Notes under the pieces: model-generated
Told to the model about the DNA's origin: nothing
The model's database searches: none
The model's input: only the letters and a program-made list of their open reading frames with translations
Position numbers and translations under genes: made by a program
Shown here: positions 1 through 7,608 of the stretch, piece by piece
How the letters are laid out: each line of letters begins with the position of its first letter
Numbering within the stretch: position 1 is the first letter of the stretch
NCBI RefSeq assembly: GCF_021278025.1
Contig: NZ_JAIBHJ010000010.1
Location: forward strand, 1 to 53,420
Length of the DNA: 53,420 nt
Direction: 5' to 3'
Source: Motilimonas sp. E26
Lineage (GTDB): Bacteria > Pseudomonadota > Gammaproteobacteria > Enterobacterales > CBDFNC01

Positions 1-139
1 TCAGCCAATGGTGATCTGTCACCAGTGGAGTTTGAAAATTCTCAACTAAAGGTGTCCAGTTTTGGTTGACCAGAACAAACATTTTGAAACACGGCGTTGA
101 GACTGTAGAATTGCCCTTTTTTAATAAAAACTGTAGTGC

Positions 140-759
140 TCAACTAAAACTGGCCATCTCGTTATAAGTTTTGAAGTATTCTGCTTCAGCCTTTTGTGGC
201 GATAGCCCTTGTTAAACTGGTGAGGCCTGTACCGATTAAATAACCGGTAATGTACCTGTTAATCGATTCAATACCCGCTGCAAATGACTGATAACCTGAC
301 ATTGGCATCCATTCGGTTTTAAAACTTCTTAAAACGTTCTGTGGGTTGCGCTGACACCTTTCGCGTCATACTTCGACCGCGATGATGTAGCTGTCCATTG
401 GCTTTTAATACCCGATAAAACGTCGATTCAGAGTCATAATACTCATTATTATCTAATAGCGCTGGCACGATTTGTGACGGTGGTAAACTGGCAAATTTAC
501 TCAAGTTACACACCTCAATAATCTTTGCTTGCTCGGCTTCTGTTAGCTTGTTCGCCGGTGTCGGACGGACCGCATCCGGCCGCTTATCGGCGGAGATACT
601 GCCATCGCGATACCAGCGCCGATAGGTACGTAAAGTGATCCCCGCTTCACGGCAAGCAACATTGAGCCGAGCGGCAGACTGATTTGCCTCTTGTATCCAT
701 GACACGTATTTTGTGCGCAGTGGGAATGAGGTTAGTCGTCTTCGCTGTCGCTCTCCCAA
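140..759 (-). pseudogene. IS3-family transposase OrfB, internally deleted and frameshifted
   Basis: The 5' part (759 down to 319) encodes 146 residues with the helix-turn-helix region of this OrfB type (ITLRTYRRWYRDG; then LPPSQIVPALLD and ESTFYRVLKANGQLHHRGR). Reading then jumps to the far C-terminus: RSFKTEWMP, SGYQSF, INRYITGY, NRYRPHQFNK, GLSPQKAEAEYF, ending ASFS-stop at 140. The DDE integrase core between them is missing; the junction lies near 320-340, where AGAACGTTTT and AGAAGTTTT sit side by side. Two further one-base losses split the C-terminal part (TTTT to TTT near 237, AAA to AA near 213). The 759 start is TTG and is probably not used: this frame would be entered by -1 frameshifting from OrfA. 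The family assignment rests on remembered motifs. Confidence 0.8.
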
Positions 760-1238
760 AGCGCATTTAACTTTTTTCGCAGCACCAAGATCGCCGCGGT
801 TTCAGCTAGCGCCTTTTCTTTTTCGCGTAGCTCGCGTTTTAACTGTTTTATTTCTTTCTTATCTGCCTGCCGCTGGCGTTTCACTTCAATTTCATGTTCG
901 CGAGAGCTCATAAAACCTCTAAGTGAATCAGCTTTCCAAGCTTTAACTTGGTCAACATAGAGCCCTTTTTCACGGCAATATTCACTTAATTCGGCTTCGT
1001 TTAAACTGGCAGTTTCAATGACCGAGGCCAGTTTAGCTTCAGCAGACCATTGATCAGATGTTGGTTTATTTCCGGGCACAGGACGACCTTGTTGTTTGGC
1101 TTTATCGCGCCAATTATACAAGGTTTGCAGGCCAATCCCTTCATTTCTAGCGACTTGTGCAACAGTCATGTTGAAGGGAGGTAATAATTTATTCAAAACC
1201 TGCTGTTTTCGTTCTTCAGTGTAGCGTGGCACAATCAA
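732..1238 (-). CDS. IS3-family transposase OrfA
   Basis: 168 residues, intact. An N-terminal helix-turn-helix of the HTH_Tnp_1 type (about 5-50, with VAQVARNEGIGLQTLYNWR) binds the element ends. A second helical region follows, then a basic coiled-coil zipper (about 115-155, KKEIKQLKRELREKEKALAE) of the kind used for transposase multimerisation. The C-terminus LRKKLNALW overlaps OrfB, and the A AAA AAG heptamer there is the classic place for frameshift synthesis of OrfAB. With OrfB destroyed, this protein could act at most as a repressor or competitor for related IS copies. Confidence 0.85.
   Translation of the reverse strand: MIVPRYTEERKQQVLNKLLPPFNMTVAQVARNEGIGLQTLYNWRDKAKQQGRPVPGNKPTSDQWSAEAKLASVIETASLNEAELSEYCREKGLYVDQVKAWKADSLRGFMSSREHEIEVKRQRQADKKEIKQLKRELREKEKALAETAAILVLRKKLNALWESDSEDD
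771..777 (-). promoter_or_regulatory. Programmed -1 frameshift heptamer
   Basis: The heptamer A AAA AAG lies in the OrfA frame as CGA AAA AAG. A one-base slip back gives GTT AAA TGC GCT TTG GGA GAG, which joins the OrfB frame without a stop (KK-VKCALGERQ). This is the standard IS3-family device for making the OrfAB transposase. The frames were checked by hand; slippage itself is inferred. Confidence 0.7.
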
Positions 1239-1263
1239 GCCTTAACCCCCAACTGGTTAAATT

Positions 1264-1838
1264 TTAAGTAGTGACAACTATCCTGCCAGAGGGGGCAACA
1301 GTAAGAGCCGTTCGAAACTCACTCGACAACCCATTTTCTGCATCTTCCAGAGTCGATTCAATGCTCCCCCTTAACCCCCCATACTTTTTGGAAGCTTTAA
1401 TATTGAATTCAGACAATAAGGCTAATAATTGATTCTTTGCTGCTGTTTTGTGCCTGACACTTAGCTCCCTCAGTCGCATGACGGATTGCAATTGTTGCTG
1501 ATCCATTGTTTTCCCTGAAATAAAGGCGATATCTGGTAGCGAGGACGCTTGAACAATGGCTAAAGCATCATTTTTGTCTGTTTTCTGATTTTGCCTCACT
1601 GAAGCGACTAATTTAGTGGAGATTAATCGAGCGTCATGCCCTAAGGATGCTGCAAGCTGCTTCCAGTAATTCGAAGTCCCACAAGCTTCAAATGTAACAG
1701 TTACTGTTCTGAATTTGCCAACTAAGAAGTAAACTCATTCGGTGTCATTTCTGTATTAGAACGCATTTTTTTGTTCGCATAAACGCAAACTTGAATCACT
1801 CTCTTGGCTAAATCTACACCAGCAACTGTCTTCATCAT
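1264..1838 (-). pseudogene. IS110-family transposase, 5' remnant
   Basis: An N-terminal fragment of an IS110-type (DEDD, RuvC-like) transposase. It starts MMKTVAGVDLAKRVIQV at 1838 and continues with VTFEACGTSNYWKQLA, then QNQKTDKNDALAIVQA, the acidic KTDxxDA signature. Three lesions are visible: a TGG-to-TAG stop at 1722-1724 inside FTSWLANS; a lost base near 1706 (expected SEPVTVTFE); and loss of the whole C-terminal Transposase_20 half, the coding match ending near 1296 at an 18-bp repeat. The longest open stretch left is 1264-1599. The element is dead. Confidence 0.8.
1278..1295. repeat. 18-bp direct repeat, copy 1, at the truncated end of the IS110 remnant
   Basis: CTATCCTGCCAGAGGGGG. 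An identical copy lies at 1907-1924. The two bracket the IS110 remnant, with 629 bp from start to start. It is too long for a normal target duplication, so it is more likely an element end or a recombination junction. Confidence 0.8.
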
Positions 1839-1906
1839 GTTGAACTTCAATTATTTTTCTACTAGCAATTAGAGGCTACGACTTATGAGGGGGGGAGTCC
1901 AATTAT

Positions 1907-1924
1907 CTATCCTGCCAGAGGGGG
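1907..1924. repeat. 18-bp direct repeat, copy 2, upstream of the IS110 remnant
   Basis: Second exact copy of CTATCCTGCCAGAGGGGG. It lies about 70 bp upstream of the remnant's start codon, where the non-coding left end of an IS110 element would be expected. A G-rich run (GAGGGGGGGAG) at about 1886-1896 precedes it. Confidence 0.8.
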
Positions 1925-2477
1925 AGGAGCTCTCAGAGGATAATTACCCTAGCAGGCTGGCGTTGTCTGTGAGCGAGCTAAAGTGAAAGCTTCAAGGTAC
2001 ATGTCCTACTCACACAAAATGAGTATAAGATCACGATTGCTTTTAGGCGTCAAATAAAATCGAGTGATTACTTAAAAAACGCTCTCGATCCTGCCCTAGG
2101 AACGGTTTTTTCTAACAATCTATTCTTAATAGATATTCTTCATGGTTTTGATTCTCATTAATATTTATTGCTCCTATATTTAATTATAAATCGATAAAAA
2201 TATTGCCGTTTTTTATAATGTGATTCAAATCAATTGATGGTTATTTATAAAAACCAATTAAATTAATCTGTTATGTGATTGGTGTTTTGTTTTTTGTAGT
2301 TGTATTTTTTAATAGGTTTTTTTTATAAAACTTTGCTCTTTAATATTGTGATTGTTATTAATAAGTTACATTTTTATTCATTTTAAGATGAGATGGAGAT
2401 CTTACTTTGATTACTTTCAAGGTGTACTAATGCTTTTCTAATGCTAAATTGAAGTAACTGAAGCAATTCAGTGTCGC
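1925..2477. other. Gene-free, AT-rich stretch before the riboswitch
   Basis: No convincing reading frame on either strand. A possible weak terminator lies at 2086-2111: CGATCCT and AGGAACG can pair with one mismatch around a GCCCT loop, followed by GTTTTTT. From about 2110 the DNA is very AT-rich. The promoter for the riboswitch transcript should lie in about 2390-2470, but no clear -35/-10 pair stands out. Confidence 0.5.
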
Positions 2478-2565
2478 GTTGAAAAAGGCAGCACATTCGA
2501 AAGGGTGTTACGCAAAGCTACTGGTCTAAGGGAAACTATGATGGCAGAGCTACCAACGGAGTTAG
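2478..2565 (+). promoter_or_regulatory. Cyclic-di-GMP-I riboswitch (GEMM) aptamer
   Basis: The conserved GEMM-I landmarks occur in the right order. CACATTC-GAAA-GGGTG forms the first hairpin with its GAAA tetraloop at 2499-2502. The invariant ACGCAAAGC is at 2510-2518. CTGGTCTAAGG, the tetraloop-receptor side, is at 2521-2531. GGCAG-AGCTACC, the second-helix end, is at about 2543-2553. The overall layout matches the Vibrio cholerae Vc2 aptamer as remembered. The element lies 73 bases upstream of a secreted protein gene on the same strand, a usual position for this riboswitch class. A covariance search (Rfam RF01051) was not possible here. Confidence 0.85.
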
Positions 2566-2637
2566 TTTTATACAACCTCCAATTTTTTCCGCGAGAAAAC
2601 TAATTGTTAATTATTAATTAATTATTGAGGTAATTGT
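2562..2637 (+). promoter_or_regulatory. Candidate riboswitch expression platform with anti-Shine-Dalgarno
   Basis: Just past the aptamer, TTAGTTTT (2562-2569) can pair with AAAACTAA (2596-2603). The loop between them contains ACCTCCAA (2575-2582), which can pair, with one bulged C, with TTGAGGT (2625-2631), the ribosome-binding site of the gene at 2638. The two pairings are topologically exclusive, or would form a pseudoknot, so ligand binding could shift the balance and control translation. No intrinsic terminator with a U-run is seen. The pairings are read directly; the mechanism is inferred. Confidence 0.45.
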
Positions 2638-4191
2638 ATGAAAACTATTTCGTTCAAAAAAACTTTATGTAATATAGCAATATTAAGCGCTATGTCCCTT
2701 CCTGTATTTAATTCTTCAGCATTTGAGTTATGTGAACCGGCACGGTCTGATAACCCTCCTGTGATAGCAGCCTCTCAAGGTGAAAGTCTATCATTAAGAG
2801 GCTTTGTTAATTGGAGTAATACTGAAGAATTTACTGTAAGCGTAGAGTGGACAGGTAGTGGTGTTCAGTATCTTTCTAACAGCCATTCTGAAGATGTAAC
2901 CTTCTCCGGTTTCATCCCTGCTGTCTACGAGTTAACTAAAACTGTAACGAGTAACCTTGGTAATGTATCAGTCATTCCATATACCATAGAAGTCATTCAT
3001 AAAGAATTGCCTCAAGTTGAGTTCTTTGAAAACAGCACTCCAACTAAATTAGTAACTGATTATGGTATGCATCCAGATGATAATATTGATGACTCGGTAG
3101 CGTTTAAAGCAATGTTAGAAAACCTAAATGATGGTGATGTAATTGAATTTCCTAGTGGAACATTTATTTTTGAAAAAACGGTTAGAATATTAGACATAGC
3201 TAAGAATATTACCATTCAAGGTAATACTGGAACGGTAATTAAAAAAACAATCGCGCCAGGTAGTAATCCTGATCTTAGAGATTCACTAATATTTATTGAT
3301 AATAGTGAAGGTTTAATTATACAGAATTTAAGCTTCGTTGGTGTGTTTAATTCAATAGGAGAAGCACCTAGATGGACTCATGATGGTTTATATATAGGTA
3401 GTGCAAATGATGCAATAATTAGGCAAAACACTTTTTTTGGTTTTGGTGATGCATGTTTGAGGGTGAATACTTCACCTTACCATGAGATAGGTGGAATTTA
3501 TTCTAATAACGTGCTGGTTAGTAATAATGTATTTGAACAGTGTATGCAAATATCTACCACCATTAAGATTGATAAATTTGGCGGTGTTAATAACCTTGAA
3601 TTTTCTGATAATACTTTTAAAAATATGCGTGGACCGCTTAAGTTGGCAACAAGGCAACCAACATTCGGCTTGAAAGTTATTCGGAATAAATTTATAAATG
3701 GCTATACACATGCAATGGATATTCTTGGTTACAGTGATGTCGAAGTAAAAAATAACCTTATTAAAGATTATCCAAATGGATACTTTCTTGATATACGCCC
3801 TAATGATGAAATAGAAAAAACCTTAGAAATAAAAAATATTGATGTTAGCGAAAATGTAATTCTTAACACTGGTAGAGGATTGAGGATTCAACCACTTGAT
3901 ATAGATGATGAACTTATTCCGATGTCAAATGTGAAAGTTGAACGTAATTATTTTGAAAATACACGAATTGCCGCCAGTGCAACAACTCGATCTGTTACTT
4001 TGGCTAACTATTACCTTGATATATTTACTGGGCTAAAAATAAATGACAATATATACTGGGAGCCTAACTATCAAAGGGCGGATATGTTTTTAGATATGGA
4101 ACGTATAGATAGAGCTGCTGATATATGGGAAGCTAAAAATAATGTAAACCATCAGCTTGACATTAATTTGTTACGAGTTCCAAAAGTTTAA
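2638..4191 (+). CDS. Secreted right-handed parallel beta-helix protein (pectate-lyase-like)
   Basis: 517 residues. Residues 1-28 form a typical Sec signal peptide (basic MKTISFKK, hydrophobic core, SSA-F cleavage region). After a probable beta-sandwich N-domain, DYGMHPDDNIDDSVAFKAML (about 142-161) and GDVIEFPSGTF match the entry motif of the pectate-lyase-3/glycosyl-hydrolase-28 fold. Beta-helix coils follow, with recurring IxxNxF and NN turns. Such proteins bind, cleave or epimerise acidic polysaccharides, but no catalytic set can be named, so the substrate is unknown. The start has a good site (TTGAGGT, 6-base spacing), which the riboswitch leader may mask. The gene is markedly AT-rich compared with the core genes, suggesting transfer. 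Type II export is possible. Confidence 0.75.
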   Translation: MKTISFKKTLCNIAILSAMSLPVFNSSAFELCEPARSDNPPVIAASQGESLSLRGFVNWSNTEEFTVSVEWTGSGVQYLSNSHSEDVTFSGFIPAVYELTKTVTSNLGNVSVIPYTIEVIHKELPQVEFFENSTPTKLVTDYGMHPDDNIDDSVAFKAMLENLNDGDVIEFPSGTFIFEKTVRILDIAKNITIQGNTGTVIKKTIAPGSNPDLRDSLIFIDNSEGLIIQNLSFVGVFNSIGEAPRWTHDGLYIGSANDAIIRQNTFFGFGDACLRVNTSPYHEIGGIYSNNVLVSNNVFEQCMQISTTIKIDKFGGVNNLEFSDNTFKNMRGPLKLATRQPTFGLKVIRNKFINGYTHAMDILGYSDVEVKNNLIKDYPNGYFLDIRPNDEIEKTLEIKNIDVSENVILNTGRGLRIQPLDIDDELIPMSNVKVERNYFENTRIAASATTRSVTLANYYLDIFTGLKINDNIYWEPNYQRADMFLDMERIDRAADIWEAKNNVNHQLDINLLRVPKV

Positions 4192-4214
4192 GTCGACTAT
4201 CCTTTCTTTACTAT

Positions 4215-4245
4215 AAAACCTGCCGCATGGATGCGGCCATAAAAT
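4215..4245. terminator. Hairpin between convergent genes
   Basis: GCCGCA (4222-4227), loop TGGA, TGCGGC (4232-4237) is a compact GC-rich stem in AT-rich surroundings, between the stops of the 2638 and 4270 genes. AAAACC lies before it and CATAAAATTT after it, so the T-run is weak in both directions. It may serve as a shared terminator. Confidence 0.45.
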
Positions 4246-4269
4246 TTACTTACTTTCTAGCTTTAGATA

Positions 4270-5607
4270 TTACCCTTTAATATTGCAAATCACTTGACGA
4301 GTTTTACCATTTTTTGTTTTGGGGATTATATCGACTAATTCAATTTCGATCTCTAGAGATGCTCCTAAATCTTTTTTTGCGCTATTTATTAATTTGGTTT
4401 TCTGAAAACTGTCAAACTTATTTTCATCTACAACAAGTAGTAACTTTATCTTCGTTTGGCTATCTTGCAAAAACTGTGCCGCAATAATTCCAGGAATGGC
4501 TTTAGTTATTTGGCTTAAATGGTAAACCTTTTGACCATCTTCTGCGATTAAGTAGTCTCCTCTGCGTCCTTTAATGTGGTCAATAATAGGGTATACTCTG
4601 CCACATGGACAATTTTTTTTATTCGACAAAGCGACATAATCACCTGTCCTATAACGAATTAATGGGTGAATTCTATTGTTGAAGTTAGTCCCCACAATTT
4701 CATGATAACCGTTGTCCTCTTCGAGTAACTCAACATGGGAATAGTCAGTTAATATGTGGTAGTTATTATGTTCACAGCTGGCTATCGCCGCAACTCTCTC
4801 GAATAAACCATACCAATCAAAAACTGTGCATTTAAAATGCTTTTCAATAAGTAACTTATGCTCTAGTGATAAAGATTCAGACGATGTAACAATAGATTTT
4901 AATTTTCCTTGATAATAAGTGTCGTTCATTTCGAGGTATTTAGCCAAAGTAACAACTGATGATGGGGCTGCTTGAATAATATCAACTTTGTTATCTTCCA
5001 TCGCTTTTATATACATTGGAATTACTTCTTTTGTCATATGAAAAGCAGAAAAAAATATCATGTTATTAAAGTAGGAAAAGCGCCAGTAAGGCGGCTTCTT
5101 TTGTTGCATTGGAACGATTTTATCTCCTCTAAGCCAAGCAATTTTATCGCCCTTTTTGAATCCTGCCCATTGAAGGTGACGGTCGGTAAATGCTTTTTCA
5201 GCTCTAACTGAAGATATGTCTTGATAAATAGTAAGAGACTTACCTGTTGTGCCGCTAGTTTGACCTGATATTTTTATTTCTTTCGACTTGCAGTTTATAA
5301 ACTGATTAGTATGCTTCCTAACATCTTCTTTACTTGTATAGGAAAAATCACTGATATTTAAGTTTTTTTTGTTTTTATACTTCGAATAGTACTCTGTATT
5401 ATTTATTGCATTGTTAATTACACTTTCTAATTTATTTTTACTATATTCTTCTAATGCTTTTGAGTCCTTTTCGTGTGAAATAAGTTGCTGCATGAGAGCA
5501 TTGCTTGATTTAGTTGCTCGTAATTTTCTTTTTATTAGTTCGTGGCAGCTTAACAATAAATTTTGTATGAATATTGGTGAATATTTATACGCAACACTAT
5601 TTAACAT
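4270..5607 (-). CDS. CapK/phenylacetate-CoA-ligase-like adenylate-forming enzyme
   Basis: 445 residues, no signal peptide. The AMP-binding P-loop SGTTGKSLTIYQD is at about 116-128. WYGLFE (about 266), HPLIRYRTGDYV (about 312-323) and GRRGDYLIAEDGQ (about 346) are the motifs that place ATP and the catalytic residues. CPCGR in between fits a small metal-binding hairpin seen in this branch. The CapK-like branch is often found inside capsule or exopolysaccharide loci, with undefined acyl substrates. The gene is convergent to the beta-helix gene and divergent from manC. Its start has GAGG upstream. Codon use is AT-rich like the beta-helix gene, so both may have arrived together. Confidence 0.75.
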   Translation of the reverse strand: MLNSVAYKYSPIFIQNLLLSCHELIKRKLRATKSSNALMQQLISHEKDSKALEEYSKNKLESVINNAINNTEYYSKYKNKKNLNISDFSYTSKEDVRKHTNQFINCKSKEIKISGQTSGTTGKSLTIYQDISSVRAEKAFTDRHLQWAGFKKGDKIAWLRGDKIVPMQQKKPPYWRFSYFNNMIFFSAFHMTKEVIPMYIKAMEDNKVDIIQAAPSSVVTLAKYLEMNDTYYQGKLKSIVTSSESLSLEHKLLIEKHFKCTVFDWYGLFERVAAIASCEHNNYHILTDYSHVELLEEDNGYHEIVGTNFNNRIHPLIRYRTGDYVALSNKKNCPCGRVYPIIDHIKGRRGDYLIAEDGQKVYHLSQITKAIPGIIAAQFLQDSQTKIKLLLVVDENKFDSFQKTKLINSAKKDLGASLEIEIELVDIIPKTKNGKTRQVICNIKG

Positions 5608-6174
5608 TCTGGTGTAACCTCGGTCATAAATTTTTAAACGTTAAGTTTGTTGTGCACATGTTAAATGAGGTGCAGAGAGGCATCAAAAGCACCGCTTGAG
5701 ATAGCTTTATCTGTGAAAAATAGGACAAATATCACAAATTTACTCTAACTAAAGCTTAAAAACAAGCATTTGTAGGCCTTCTTACAGATGAACTATTCAG
5801 TAAAATCAATCACATATGGGCTTAGTGTTGATATAGTGTATTAGTCTGGTTTTAGTAGGTTTTTATTATTATTTTACCTGTTTTAGTCGTTTATCGAGTG
5901 AATATTGCTGTCATTTTTTTAAAAATTAGAGTTGGTTTTTGTTTTTATTTAATGGTTTTTGTTGACTTCGTAGCTGATAAGACTGAAATTTAGTTAATAC
6001 TTTTCCTATTCGTCGACTAACTTGAGCTAAATAGAACTTTATTCTGGTATTCTTTACTAAACTTTTTCCTAAGTTGAATGGGTTAGCATGAGCACATTTA
6101 AAACCACATGTGTTCCATTCTCCCCCATACTAGTCTTTAATTACCATAATCATCCAACGGATCTGGAGTGTGTT
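5608..6174. other. Divergent intergenic region, CapK-like gene and manC
   Basis: AT-rich, about 570 bp, with no gene seen beyond an unlikely upstream extension of manC. It must hold promoters for both flanking genes. TTGAGC at about 6022 with TATTCT about 20 bases on is the only faint manC candidate. No JUMPstart/ops GGCGGTAG motif for RfaH was found, although the neighbours are of polysaccharide type. Confidence 0.4.
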
Positions 6175-7608
6175 ATGTTACTTCCTGTGATCATGGCTGG
6201 CGGCTCTGGAACTCGCTTGTGGCCGCTTTCTCGTAAGCTACATCCTAAGCAATTCCTATCGTTATACGGTCAGGCGACAATGTTACAAGCTACAGCTAGG
6301 CGGCTGGTTTCTATTCAACATCAACCACCGTTGATCATCTGTAACGAAGAGCATCGTTTTACGGTGGCAGAGCAAATGCGCCAAACGGATTTGTCTCATA
6401 GTGGTATTTTGTTAGAGCCAGAAGCGAAAAATACCGCGCCGGCGTTGGCGCTGGCGGCGTTTCAAGCCTTGGCTCAGCATCCCGATGAGGATCCCTTATT
6501 GTTAGTGTTAGCGGCGGATCACGTGGTGAAAGACGAGCAAGCTTTTTGCAATGCTGTAAATGTGGCAATGGCGGCGGCGCTGGCGGATCATTTAGTGACG
6601 TTTGGCATAGTGCCGGATCATCCTGAAACCGGTTATGGCTATATAAAACGAGGTAAGGCGGTGCAATTTCCCGATGCCACGGGTGATATTTTTCAAGTGG
6701 CTCAGTTTGTTGAAAAGCCTGATTTAGCGACGGCAAAAGAATATGTCAGCACTGGCCATTATTCGTGGAATAGCGGCATCTTTTTGTTTAAAGCCAGTGT
6801 GTTTTTGGCTGAGTTGAAACAACACAACCCTGATATTTACCACGCTTGCCAAGCGGCCACACGTGAGTTTAATCCCGATTTAGACTTTATTCGCATTGAT
6901 GCAGCGGCCTTTGCTACTAGCCCTGAAGACTCTATCGATTATGCGGTGATGGAAAAAACCAGCCAAGCCGTGGTGATCCCAATGGATTGCGGTTGGAGTG
7001 ACGTGGGCGGTTGGTCGGCGCTGTGGGAAGTGTCTGACAAGGACGAGCAGGGCAATGTGTTTCGTGGTGATGTGTTAGATATCGACTCACATAACTCGTA
7101 TGTTTATGCCCAGGATACGCTGGTTGCCAGCATTGGCTTAAAAGACATCATAGTGGTGAAGACCAAAGATGCGGTGTTGGTGGCCGATAAGTCACGGGTG
7201 CAGGAAGTGAAGCACTTGGTTGAGCAACTAAAAGCGGCGCAGCGCAGCGAGGTGTTACATCACCGTGATGTGCAGCGTCCTTGGGGTAAGTATGATTCTA
7301 TCGATACCGGCAATCGGTTTCAGGTTAAGCATATTACGGTGAAACCAGGCGCTAAATTATCGGTACAAATGCATCATCATCGCGCCGAGCATTGGGTGGT
7401 GGTGTCGGGAACGGCCAAGGTAACCAACGGTGAGCGCACCTTTTTACTCAGTGAAAATGAGTCTACTTATATTCCTATTGGCACTACTCACGCTCTTGAA
7501 AACCCTGGTAAGGTGCCTCTTGAGTTAATTGAAGTGCAGTCAGGCTCGTATTTAGGTGAAGACGACATAGTACGTTTTGAAGATAGATACGGTAGGACTG
7601 AATCATGA
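6175..7608 (+). CDS. manC: Mannose-1-phosphate guanylyltransferase / mannose-6-phosphate isomerase
   Basis: 477 residues from this start. The bifunctional enzyme makes mannose-6-phosphate from fructose-6-phosphate and GDP-mannose from mannose-1-phosphate plus GTP, in the cytoplasm. The N-terminal nucleotidyltransferase has [12 protein letters not shown] at 9-20. EKP at about 181 and the [10 protein letters not shown] region at about 271 complete it. The C-terminal cupin/isomerase domain has RPWGKY at about 354 and [15 protein letters not shown] at about 401. I chose ATG 6175 because GGAG lies six bases upstream and the protein then begins at the family's usual point. An in-frame ATG at 6088 would add 29 residues with no family likeness. 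The gene overlaps manB by four bases (ATGA), so the two are translationally coupled. Confidence 0.9.
   Translation: MLLPVIMAGGSGTRLWPLSRKLHPKQFLSLYGQATMLQATARRLVSIQHQPPLIICNEEHRFTVAEQMRQTDLSHSGILLEPEAKNTAPALALAAFQALAQHPDEDPLLLVLAADHVVKDEQAFCNAVNVAMAAALADHLVTFGIVPDHPETGYGYIKRGKAVQFPDATGDIFQVAQFVEKPDLATAKEYVSTGHYSWNSGIFLFKASVFLAELKQHNPDIYHACQAATREFNPDLDFIRIDAAAFATSPEDSIDYAVMEKTSQAVVIPMDCGWSDVGGWSALWEVSDKDEQGNVFRGDVLDIDSHNSYVYAQDTLVASIGLKDIIVVKTKDAVLVADKSRVQEVKHLVEQLKAAQRSEVLHHRDVQRPWGKYDSIDTGNRFQVKHITVKPGAKLSVQMHHHRAEHWVVVSGTAKVTNGERTFLLSENESTYIPIGTTHALENPGKVPLELIEVQSGSYLGEDDIVRFEDRYGRTES

Larger units (their letters stand above)
53..1260 (-). mobile_element. IS3-family insertion sequence, decayed
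   Basis: Minus-strand element with the OrfA/OrfB layout of the IS3 family. OrfA is intact, but OrfB has lost most of its DDE catalytic core and carries frameshifts, so the copy cannot move by itself. The likely right end is the inward-reading sequence at 53-71 (TGTCCAGTTTTGGTTGACC). A weak partner sharing CCAGTT and GGTT lies at about 1242-1260, just before OrfA in the reading direction. Both ends are guesses from partial inverted similarity; no target duplication could be identified. Confidence 0.7.

Noticed and set aside
3472-3711. Overlapping open frames inside the beta-helix gene on both strands
   Set aside because: AT-rich shadows without ribosome-binding sites, fully inside a well-supported gene.
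5608-6087. Search for a JUMPstart/ops element or a second riboswitch before manC
   Set aside because: No GGCGGTAG and no conserved riboswitch core seen on either strand.
6088-6174. N-terminal extension of ManC from ATG 6088
   Set aside because: Weak ribosome-binding site, no likeness to the family, and a clear GGAG site before ATG 6175 where the conserved protein begins.
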